Positions 1 through 4,931 of a DNA stretch of 6,262 bases are shown piece by piece; positions within the stretch are counted from its first letter, which is position 1; each line of letters begins with the position of its first letter. The notes under the pieces were generated by a model. That model searched no databases. It had not been told where the DNA came from and saw only the letters and a list, made by a program, of their open reading frames with translations. Source of the stretch: Nitrospirota bacterium (GTDB lineage: Bacteria; Nitrospirota_A; Leptospirillia; Leptospirillales; Leptospirillaceae); the NCBI GenBank assembly GCA_023480765.1, contig JAMCWZ010000105.1:1-6262 (forward strand), read 5' to 3'. A program made the position numbers and the translations under genes.

Positions 1-18
1 ACGACGCTCTTCCGATCT
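1..18 (+). other. Illumina sequencing adapter remnant (not genomic)
   Basis: The first 18 bases, ACGACGCTCTTCCGATCT, equal the 3' end of the standard Illumina TruSeq universal adapter. In a real library, insert DNA begins directly after this string, here at base 19. The bases are therefore untrimmed adapter at a contig edge. The reading frame of the leftward gene runs into them, so any residues translated from bases 1-18 are artefacts. Confidence 0.96.
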
Positions 19-384
19 TGAAAGTCCCGAAAAGCCGCGATTGGCGGAAAAGGTCTCGTACCCCACCGAAAACCGGAGGCCCAGGTGGGGCAGCACATAG
101 GACCCCCATCGCACATGAAACATCATGCCGTTGTTCTCGAGATCCAGAAGGTTGGTCGAAGCCACCGGCTTGCCGTTCAAGAATCCCGTAACGGATCCTC
201 CCAGAAGAAAGGCCGGGCCGCCGTCGAACGACACACTCTGCCAGCTGAAGGGCTGGTCGGCTTTCGCCGGCGTCACCCTTGCGAACAGTACGACCGTCGC
301 GAAAAGAATCAGGAAGGAAGACAGGGAGAACCTTTTTGAAATCCGGAACATCCGGCATAGATTGCTTGTCCAGTCAGGGGCCAT
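19..384 (-). CDS. Exported protein, probably outer-membrane beta-barrel type (3' end missing)
   Basis: The leftward frame starts at ATG 382-384 and runs to the adapter junction, giving about 122 native codons without a stop; the C-terminus is missing. The N-terminus has a basic stretch (RISKRFS) followed by a hydrophobic core (LSSFLILFATVVLFARV) and an AKA-D cleavage-like site, as in a Sec signal peptide. The mature part alternates polar and hydrophobic residues and is rich in Gly and aromatics, for example GGPAFLLGGSVTGFLNG and LGLRFSVGYETF, which resembles beta-strands of small OmpA/OmpW-like porins. The ATG at 384 is chosen because GGAG lies about 6 nt upstream. An in-frame ATG at 349-351 would give a more typical short n-region but has no clear ribosome binding site. 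It is divergent from the protease gene. The family is not identified; membrane location is inferred from composition only. Confidence 0.6.
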
Positions 385-416
385 GGCATTCTCCGGCAAA
401 GTGCTAAGGTCGGGTG

Positions 417-445
417 TTCCCGGAAAGAGGAAGTTCTGGTATAGT
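417..445 (+). promoter_or_regulatory. Candidate promoter of the protease operon (extended -10)
   Basis: TATAGT at 440-445 is preceded by TG at 437-438, forming an extended -10 element (TGGTATAGT). The hexamer 17 bp upstream, TTCCCG at 417-422, is a poor -35, which is tolerable with an extended -10. Transcription would start near 452, leaving a leader of about 84 nt before the ATG at 536. It lies in the 151-bp divergent gap between the exported-protein gene and the protease gene. Confidence 0.4.
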
Positions 446-535
446 CCGAATCCTACCGGAATGGTCCCCGAACGTAAAGCCCTGCCCGTAGGTGGACTGC
501 TCTGGCTGCATACGACTTCACTCCCCGAGGATGCG

Positions 536-1372
536 ATGTCCATAGGCAATCTGATCTGGCTTTTCTTCCTGATGACCATGATGCAACCGATCATGGCCCG
601 AAAGTTCCTGGAAATGGCACGCGAACGGGCGCTCAGACATCTCGAAACCTCCCGGGGAACAAAGGTCATCGCGATGGTCCACCGGCAGGAAACCATGAGC
701 CTGTTCGGATTTCCGGTCTTGCGCTACATCAATATCGAGGATTCGGAGGAAATCCTCCGGGCCATCAAGATGACGGATCCGGACACCCCCATCGACCTGA
801 TTCTCCATACCCCCGGAGGTCTCGTCCTGGCCTCGACCCAGATCGCCCACGCCTTGTCGAACCGGAAGGCGCCGGTCACGGTGTTCGTTCCGCATTTCGC
901 CATGTCGGGGGGCACCCTGATCGCCTTGTCCGCGAACCGGATCGTCATGGACGAAAACGCCATGCTCGGACCGGTCGACCCCCAGCTGGGAGAATTTCCC
1001 GCGGCCTCGATCCTGCGGGTCGTCGAACAGAAAAACAGAAACGACATCGACGACAAGACCCTGATCATGGCCGACATCGCCGAAAAGGCCATCCTCCAAC
1101 TGAACCATTCCATCGAGCGTCTTCTGGTAAAGCGCATGCAACCGGAGAAAGCCCGCCAGCTGGCGGGAGTCCTGTCCAGCGGACACTTTACTCACGACTA
1201 CCCCCTGACCTACGAGGAACTTCTCTCGTTCGATCTGCCGGTTTCCACCGATGTTCCGGATGACGTGTACCTGTTCATGCGGCTTTTTCCCCAGCCCAAG
1301 CAGGCGGTTCCCTCCGTCAGCTACACGCCGTTCGCCCCTCCGCCCGGACGCTCGGGGAACCGGAATTCGTGA
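536..1372 (+). CDS. Membrane-anchored ClpP-fold serine protease, SDH_sah (former DUF114) family
   Basis: This 278-residue protein fits the roughly 280-residue SDH_sah (serine dehydrogenase proteinase) family, distant relatives of ClpP and SppA. Residues 1-20 form a hydrophobic segment (IGNLIWLFFLMTMMQPIM) likely to anchor it in the inner membrane. The ClpP-like core follows: IDLILHTPGG (86-95) matches the glycine-rich oxyanion region, and AMSGGTL (122-128) carries the predicted nucleophile Ser124. GPVDPQLG (145-152) and the late GHFTHDYPLT segment are also typical of the family. The other catalytic residues are not assigned with certainty. The ATG at 536 is chosen because GAGG lies 5 nt upstream and the protein starts at the anchor. 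The open frame reaches further upstream, but that part lies opposite the exported-protein gene. The stop overlaps the next start by 4 nt, so the two are probably translated together. Peptide or membrane-protein quality control is a family-based guess; the substrate is unknown. Confidence 0.88.
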   Translation: MSIGNLIWLFFLMTMMQPIMARKFLEMARERALRHLETSRGTKVIAMVHRQETMSLFGFPVLRYINIEDSEEILRAIKMTDPDTPIDLILHTPGGLVLASTQIAHALSNRKAPVTVFVPHFAMSGGTLIALSANRIVMDENAMLGPVDPQLGEFPAASILRVVEQKNRNDIDDKTLIMADIAEKAILQLNHSIERLLVKRMQPEKARQLAGVLSSGHFTHDYPLTYEELLSFDLPVSTDVPDDVYLFMRLFPQPKQAVPSVSYTPFAPPPGRSGNRNS

Positions 1373-2442
1373 AGACCCCGTTTGAAAAGAAAGCCAAAGG
1401 ACTTGGAGGGACTGAAAAAACGGTTCCGGACGGATCGGATACCTTTTCGCATGACTCCCGAGATCCTTTCCCGGGAAACAACAGCGCGAAACGGACTTTT
1501 CCGTTCCGCCTCCCTTCTCTTTCTCCCCGATCCGCCCGCAATGACCGGGAACCGGCCCCAGCACGTCCCCCTTTGCCTTACGGCGATACCGGCATCATCA
1601 CGCTGATCGTCAGTATCGCCGCACTGGTCTTTTCCCTCGGCACCCTGATCAGCGACATGATCCGAAACCGCAACATCCTCATCCATGACCTTCAGGTGGA
1701 CGGACAGGTTTTCCACCAGACCCTTCTCCAGCTGGACCGCCTCCAGTGCTTCACGGACCCACGAACGTCCCGATCGTCCGGATCCGGTCGCTGTACCGAC
1801 AGCGGGTTCTTCGAACCGACTCCGGACACCCACGGACGGGAGATCCTTCTTCAACGGGCCGAGTATCTCGAAAAGCGGATCGTCGTCCTCTTGAAAAAAC
1901 TGGATATGCCCGAGTTCGGCTACATCACTCCGGTCGACTACCGCACACTCGCCAAGGCGGAACTCAAAGACCTCAATTTTGAAAAATCCCGCTACTTCAT
2001 CGACAAGGAAATCCTCTCGCTCAAGATCTACCGAAGCCACCCCGGATATGTCATCCGGTCGATCCACGCCGACCTGATCCGCGGATGGTACCGGATGATC
2101 CTCCAAAAAAAGAAAGACCACAAACATCCGGCCCGGGACGACTTCGACCGGGCCATTGCCCAGGCCCAGAGCCGTGTGAGCATCTTGCCGATGCGAAACT
2201 ACCTGGTCGTGTTCATTCTCCAGTCCGAAGGATGCGCCCGCTGGCTGGGCGAGAGTCTTTTCACGCACGCTCCGGTTTCCGGAGAACCCAATCCCGAGTT
2301 CGAGCAATCCCGTGTCATTCTTCACAATGAGCCCTCTTCGATCAGCCTTCTTCACCAGCTGCGCGTCAATCAGAAGAAGCTCGACTCCCGGAACAAAGAT
2401 GCCGTCCTGCGCGTCTGCAAGACACTTTTCGACCAGATCTGA
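1369..2442 (+). CDS. Unrecognised protein with one membrane helix, partner of the protease
   Basis: This 357-residue protein belongs to no family I recognise. It starts with GTG at 1369, sharing GTGA with the protease stop codon. No in-frame ATG occurs before the membrane segment, so the coupled GTG is the best start, although its ribosome binding site is weak. Residues 1-70 are rich in Pro, Arg and Ser and probably disordered. Residues 75-95 (GIITLIVSIAALVFSLGTLIS) form one transmembrane helix. The rest is mostly charged and looks alpha-helical, with a Ser/Gly-rich insertion near 120-140. HPARDDFDRAIAQAQSR resembles a helical-repeat segment, but no repeat family could be confirmed. The overlap with the protease gene and the shared membrane location suggest a partner, adaptor or substrate of that protease; this is inference. 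Codon use matches the protease gene. Confidence 0.7.
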   Translation: MKTPFEKKAKGLGGTEKTVPDGSDTFSHDSRDPFPGNNSAKRTFPFRLPSLSPRSARNDREPAPARPPLPYGDTGIITLIVSIAALVFSLGTLISDMIRNRNILIHDLQVDGQVFHQTLLQLDRLQCFTDPRTSRSSGSGRCTDSGFFEPTPDTHGREILLQRAEYLEKRIVVLLKKLDMPEFGYITPVDYRTLAKAELKDLNFEKSRYFIDKEILSLKIYRSHPGYVIRSIHADLIRGWYRMILQKKKDHKHPARDDFDRAIAQAQSRVSILPMRNYLVVFILQSEGCARWLGESLFTHAPVSGEPNPEFEQSRVILHNEPSSISLLHQLRVNQKKLDSRNKDAVLRVCKTLFDQI

Positions 2443-2464
2443 ATTTGTACGGAGGAATGAACTA

Positions 2465-2496
2465 CTCCCGCCAACCTTACGGTATGGCGTGAGTTT
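2465..2496 (+). terminator. Candidate hairpin terminator between converging genes
   Basis: The arms CTC-C-CGCCA-ACC (2465-2476) and GGT-A-TGGCG-T-GAG (2481-2493) pair around a TTAC loop, giving about 11 base pairs with one mismatch and one bulged A. Only TTT follows on the + strand, so it is not a classical strong terminator. It lies in the 87-bp gap between the membrane-protein gene and the end of vapC, where a terminator for converging transcripts is expected. Confidence 0.4.
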
Positions 2497-2529
2497 CGTG
2501 CTTCATCGCGGTAGAAAGGGGTCCAGGAC

Positions 2530-2940
2530 CTATCCGATGACCTCGACCCCAAGAGTCCGGGCCTTTGCACGAAGATCACGGTCCAATGTCGCAAGAGGGA
2601 TTCCGTGGCGGAGGGCCAGTTCGAGATAAGCGACGTCGTAGACCGTCAGGTCCAGACGAAGGGCAATCGGAAGAAGAGAGTCCCAGACAAGCCGGTATCC
2701 CTCTCCATCGGTCTCGATGGGAAGAGTACGGAGAGTCTCCGACAGGCGAGAACAGTCTTCGGCGTCGATCCTCCCGCGACGTGTGGCGCTTTTCAGGACA
2801 TTTCCGACCTCAAAGAACCAGAGTGTCGGAACAAGGGCGAAATCGTCGCGAAGCGACTCCAGGAGGGCTTCGGCAGAATCACTGGACTCGTCCGGAAAAA
2901 TCCAGGACATCGTGATCGAACAGTCCAGAACATAAGGCAT
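2530..2940 (-). CDS. vapC: VapC-type PIN-domain ribonuclease toxin
   Basis: This 136-residue protein has the usual VapC length and reads as one PIN domain. The acidic residues that hold the catalytic metal in this family are all present: Asp6 (YVLDCS), Glu44 (WFFEVGNVL), Asp102 (LTVYDVAYLELA) and Asp120 with Asp122 (PLATLDRDLRAKA). Toxins of this family are Mg2+-dependent endoribonucleases that cut tRNA or rRNA in the cytoplasm and stop translation when their antitoxin is lost. Its ATG overlaps the antitoxin stop by one base (TGATG), with AAAGGG just upstream, so the two are translationally coupled. The active site looks intact. RNA target and activity cannot be told from sequence. GC content resembles the left flank, not the AT-rich higBA pair. 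Confidence 0.94.
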   Translation of the reverse strand: MPYVLDCSITMSWIFPDESSDSAEALLESLRDDFALVPTLWFFEVGNVLKSATRRGRIDAEDCSRLSETLRTLPIETDGEGYRLVWDSLLPIALRLDLTVYDVAYLELALRHGIPLATLDRDLRAKARTLGVEVIG

Positions 2941-3182
2941 CAGCCCTTTCGTCCTTCCCTGACCAGCTCCTGAACCGTGATTCCCCCCAAAGAATGGCTC
3001 TTCCGGAACTCTTTCAGATCGACAATCGCTTTATTGATCTTCTCCGTGTTCCGGGACGGGAGGGGAACCAGTTCCGCGACGGGTCTTCCATGCCGCGTGA
3101 TCACGATCCGTTCCCCTTTTTCCACCTCTTCCAGGAGACGGGAAAGGTGGGTTTTCATTTCGTACGCTCCAACCGTTTTCAT
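2940..3182 (-). CDS. vapB: VapB antitoxin, Phd/YefM family
   Basis: This 80-residue protein begins MKTVGAYEMKTHLSRLLEEV, the typical N-terminus of Phd/YefM antitoxins. ITRHGRPVAELVP, near residues 29-40, completes the dimeric DNA-binding domain. The C-terminal part from about residue 45 is charged and probably becomes ordered when it binds and blocks the VapC active site. Together with the toxin it should repress its own promoter. An ATG six bases upstream (3188) is possible, but GGGAG would then be almost adjacent to it. The ATG at 3182 lies 7 nt from GGGAG and gives the usual MKT start, so it is preferred. The stop overlaps the vapC start by one base. The gene's leader and promoter lie in the segment repeated at 4547-4635. 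Confidence 0.93.
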   Translation of the reverse strand: MKTVGAYEMKTHLSRLLEEVEKGERIVITRHGRPVAELVPLPSRNTEKINKAIVDLKEFRKSHSLGGITVQELVREGRKG

Positions 3183-3195
3183 CGACATCTCCCGA

Positions 3196-3243
3196 GTCAG
3201 ACCAGTTCAGACCCAAACTACCACACACAGAAAAATTGAACAA
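3196..3243 (-). promoter_or_regulatory. Candidate vapBC promoter and operator
   Basis: Reading leftwards, TTGTTC (3243-3238) and TAGTTT (3220-3215) are spaced by 17 bp. They are modest matches to -35 and -10 boxes. Transcription would start near 3208, about 26 nt before the vapB ATG. Downstream of the -10, the heptamer TCAGACC (+ strand) occurs at 3197-3203 and again at 3207-3213, exactly one helical turn apart, as expected of an operator read by a dimeric Phd-type repressor. The same -35/-10 layout occurs at the aligned positions of the second copy of this segment. Confidence 0.45.
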
Positions 3244-3280
3244 GACTCTCTTTGCCTGTCTTTCTCAGGGCCATCTTTCC
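3196..3280 (-). repeat. Diverged repeat, copy A (promoter/leader of vapBC)
   Basis: This segment aligns with 4547-4635 in the same orientation. Shared blocks include GTCAGAC, TTCAG 10 bp further on, an exact GAAAAATTGAA (3230-3240 and 4585-4595), ATGTC/CTGTC-type patches and TCTTTCC at the end. By hand about 61 of some 86 aligned columns agree, with one 4-nt and two 1-nt gaps. Weaker similarity may continue to the CATG at 3331-3334. The copy sits directly upstream of vapB and contains its predicted promoter. Confidence 0.6.
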
Positions 3281-3735
3281 GAACCATCCAATCTCCGTCA
3301 TCTGGAGAGTGCGAGTGAATCTGTTCGGCTCATGCCCGAAGGGCGCCGTGTTAAAAGAATACTGTCTTGACCGATGTCAAGCGGTCGAGGTCTGAAACAC
3401 CGGAAGACCTGCTTTTGACTTATTTTCCCCAAAAATCCACCCACCGCCCACCACCTTATCTGAGGCCATTCTCTGTAATGACAGGGGATAAAGGTAAATC
3501 CGCTGGCCGCAAGTAATGGAACACCAGAGGAATTTTTCATCAATAAGGGACCCGGACTCACCCTTATCTCAGGAATCTGAGAGGTCAATGACTGAAGGAG
3601 ATCCGCGATCTTTTGCAAATATCCCCCTTCTGAAATTTGCGAAAAGGTCACGCAAGAGAGAGCCTGAGAAAAGAGGTCTCTCTATGACGAGATCCCCCCT
3701 ATTCCAATCTTAGGAATGGCGACTTAAAGATTGCC
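3244..3735. other. Gene-free stretch with several inverted repeats
   Basis: No convincing gene was found in these roughly 490 bases. They separate the divergent vapBC and higBA pairs. Visible structures are: CTTGAC-CGAT-GTCAAG at 3366-3381, nested with GACCG...CGGTC (3369-3386); ATAAGGG...CCCTTAT at 3543-3549 and 3561-3567; AGAGAGA...TCTCTCT at 3655-3661 and 3677-3683, with an inner CC:GG pair; and ATTCC...GGAAT near 3701-3717. CCTTATCT followed by NAGG occurs directly repeated at 3454-3465 and 3562-3573. A 117-codon leftward open frame beginning GTG at 3651 lacks a ribosome binding site and any recognisable motif. Confidence 0.5.
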
Positions 3736-3764
3736 TTGAATGCTATAACGAAATACGTTATAGT
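3736..3764 (+). promoter_or_regulatory. higBA promoter overlapped by a perfect palindromic operator
   Basis: CTATAACG (3743-3750) and CGTTATAG (3756-3763) form a perfect 8+8 inverted repeat around AAATA, as expected for the HigA dimer operator. TTGAAT (3736-3741) and TATAGT (3759-3764) are spaced 17 bp and match -35 and -10 boxes at 4/6 and 5/6 positions, so the operator fills the promoter spacer. A second option is the extended -10 TGCTATAAC (3741-3749) in the left arm. HigA binding here would block either promoter, the usual autoregulation of these operons. Confidence 0.75.
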
Positions 3765-3769
3765 TCATC

Positions 3770-4051
3770 ATGCTCAGGAGCTTCCGCAACAAAGATATTG
3801 AAAAGATCTGGGAAGGGAAAGTCTCTCGAAAATATCCTGTGGAGATTCAACAAAGAGTTCTTCGAAAACTCTTTATGATGGATAAAGCTCAAACCCTTGA
3901 GGATTTAAGAATTCCACCGGAAGACCGTCTCGAATCCTTGACGGGAGAAAGAACGGGACAATACAGCATCCGGGTGAACGATCAATGGCGGATTTGTTTT
4001 TCCTGGGAGGACGGGAAGGCCGAAAACGTGGAGCTCGTCGATTATCATTAA
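3770..4051 (+). CDS. higB: HigB toxin, RelE-fold mRNA interferase
   Basis: This 93-residue protein matches HigB in length and in sequence signature. It starts MLRSFRNKDIEKIWEG, has a central helical part with RLESLTGERTGQYSIRVNDQ, then WRICFSW, and ends ENVELVDYH. HigB enzymes bind the ribosomal A site and cut translated mRNA. The C-terminal His93 corresponds to the histidine near the end of well-studied HigB proteins that helps catalysis, and the basic residues around 66-78 are consistent with RNA contacts. The start at 3770 fits the family N-terminus. No Shine-Dalgarno sequence precedes it, and the better predicted promoter would begin transcription almost at the ATG. The stop at 4049-4051 overlaps the ribosome binding site of higA. 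Base composition is clearly more AT-rich (about 40% GC in a counted stretch) than the left flank. Confidence 0.94.
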   Translation: MLRSFRNKDIEKIWEGKVSRKYPVEIQQRVLRKLFMMDKAQTLEDLRIPPEDRLESLTGERTGQYSIRVNDQWRICFSWEDGKAENVELVDYH

Positions 4052-4062
4052 GGAGGCGCCAG

Positions 4063-4359
4063 ATGGTTGAACTCGAAAACATTCATCCGGGTGAAATTCT
4101 GAAAGAAGAATTTTTGGATCCGATGGGAATCAGTCAGAATCGGATCGCTCGCGACATTGGGGTCCCTCCTCGCCGGATCAACGAGATTGTTCTGGGAAAG
4201 AGATCTGTTACCACCGATACGGCTCTTCGGTTATCCCGATATTTTGGAACATCAGCAGGATTTTGGCTCGGTCTTCAGGCCGAGTTCGATATGCGGGAGA
4301 CGATGCGTCGACTCAATCCTGTGTTGAAAAAGATTCACCCCGTTTCCGCAATGTCATAG
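4063..4359 (+). CDS. higA: HigA antitoxin, XRE-family regulator
   Basis: This 98-residue protein is a typical HigA. IHPGEILKEEFL (7-18) is followed by a helix-turn-helix: ISQNRIARDIGV at 23-34 and PPRRINEIVLGKRSV at 35-49. TADTALRLSRYFG-like and FWLGLQAEFDMR segments complete the fold. It neutralises HigB by direct binding and represses its own operon, most likely at the palindrome upstream of higB. A strong AGGAGG at 4051-4056 lies 6 nt before the ATG, far better than anything before higB. Antitoxin should therefore be made in excess, as stable addiction modules need. Its last 25 bases overlap the end of a broken gene on the other strand, so its C-terminal tail (HPVSAMS) may be a junction product. 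GC is low, as in higB. Confidence 0.95.
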   Translation: MVELENIHPGEILKEEFLDPMGISQNRIARDIGVPPRRINEIVLGKRSVTTDTALRLSRYFGTSAGFWLGLQAEFDMRETMRRLNPVLKKIHPVSAMS

Positions 4360-4530
4360 GTGCATTCGATCTGCCGGACGACAAGAACATGCTCCCCGGT
4401 CTCGATACTGAAAATGCCAATGGAAAAATGTCCCATCCAGGTCAATGAATAAGGTGTCCCTCTTGAACGGCAGAAAGTCATTCTCGAGCCGGCAGTTTAA
4501 CGGAAGACGCTCCACTCCCATGACCCCCAT
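4335..4530 (-). pseudogene. Small gene broken by a one-base frameshift (function unknown)
   Basis: Leftward from ATG 4530 (or in-frame ATG 4521, with GGGGG just upstream), one frame gives a sensible peptide containing CRLENDFLPFKRDTLFIDLD. After a run of five T (A at 4424-4428 on the + strand), the coding-like sequence continues one frame over as SIGIFSIETGEHVLVV and ends CTYDIAETG at stop 4335-4337. Removing a single T joins the two parts as FIDLDGTF-SIGIFSIETG, a continuous protein of about 61-64 residues. Without the repair, the first frame ends in a Cys/Arg-rich tail at 4354. The break is either real decay or a homopolymer error. No family was recognised. It converges on higA and overlaps it by 25 bp. 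Its upstream region is the second copy of the vapBC promoter segment. Confidence 0.5.
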
Positions 4531-4546
4531 TTTTTAACCAGACTCT

Positions 4547-4635
4547 GTCAGACTGCTTCAGGCCAGTCCAAGATATTACGATCGGAAAAATTGAATAACG
4601 CTTTCTCGACATGTCGTACTTCAGGCCCTCTTTCC
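4547..4635 (-). repeat. Diverged repeat, copy B (upstream of the broken small gene)
   Basis: This is the same-orientation partner of 3196-3280, about 70% identical by hand alignment. It lies 17 bp upstream of the broken gene's first ATG, just as copy A lies directly upstream of vapB. The CAGACT hexamer occurs at 4539-4544 and 4549-4554, again with a 10-bp period, recalling the TCAGACC pair in copy A. A 46-codon leftward frame (start 4688, stop 4548) crosses this copy. It has no ribosome binding site and is less convincing than a regulatory role. Confidence 0.6.
4570..4598 (-). promoter_or_regulatory. Candidate promoter of the broken small gene
   Basis: Reading leftwards, TTATTC (4598-4593) and TATCTT (4575-4570) are spaced 17 bp. 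Both boxes fall exactly at the alignment positions of the vapBC boxes TTGTTC and TAGTTT in copy A. Transcription would start near 4563, about 33-42 nt before the two possible ATGs of the broken gene. Confidence 0.4.
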
Positions 4636-4931
4636 AGGACAGCTTCCCGTCTCTTTTGGAGAAAGCCGTCCTTCTGTCGGAACTTCATGACCAACAATGT
4701 GTATCAGGAAAATCCTGCGATCTTTTGATGCCCTTTTTCCTTTTGGACGCGTCTGTGGCCTGTTATGGTATTCTGTCACGTTTCGACGGAATGTTCCTGC
4801 ATGGCGAGCAAGGCGGCAAGAAAAACCCTGCCGGCATCAGGGATTCATGACAGGCCCTTTGCTTTTTGGGCCGGCATGCACTACATCACTGGACCTCTCC
4901 TGGACGTCAACCCCTTGCAGAAAGAAAAAGT
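4636..4931. other. Gene-free stretch upstream of the RhuM-Fic gene
   Basis: No gene could be supported here. A 79-codon rightward frame from 4611 has no recognisable motif and no ribosome binding site. GCCGGCAT is directly repeated at 4830-4837 and 4870-4877, 40 bp apart. No clear promoter for the downstream gene was found; TTTTGG (4741-4746) and TATGGT (4764-4769), spaced 17 bp, are only a poor candidate. Confidence 0.4.

Noticed and set aside
125..535. Upstream extension of the protease frame (about 137 extra codons)
   Set aside because: It lies opposite the exported-protein gene, has no ribosome binding site at its ATG, and the family N-terminus (membrane anchor) begins at 536 behind GAGG.
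518..2355. Long leftward open frames opposite the protease and membrane-protein genes
   Set aside because: Low-complexity translations rich in Arg, Gly and Asp with no motif; they mirror real genes on the other strand in GC-rich DNA.
2457..2492. Eleven-codon frame behind GGAGGA
   Set aside because: The Shine-Dalgarno-like sequence is directly adjacent to the ATG and the frame lies inside the hairpin; more likely part of the terminator region.
3375..3380. Consensus -35 box TTGACA on the minus strand
   Set aside because: No acceptable -10 box lies 16-18 bp downstream, and the site is almost 200 bp from vapB.
3298..3651. 117-codon leftward frame between vapBC and higBA
   Set aside because: GTG start without a ribosome binding site, no known motif, and it overlaps hairpins and the repeat edge; kept only as a note in the gene-free stretch.
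4611..4850. 79-codon rightward frame before the RhuM-Fic gene
   Set aside because: No ribosome binding site, no motif, and its start lies inside repeat copy B.
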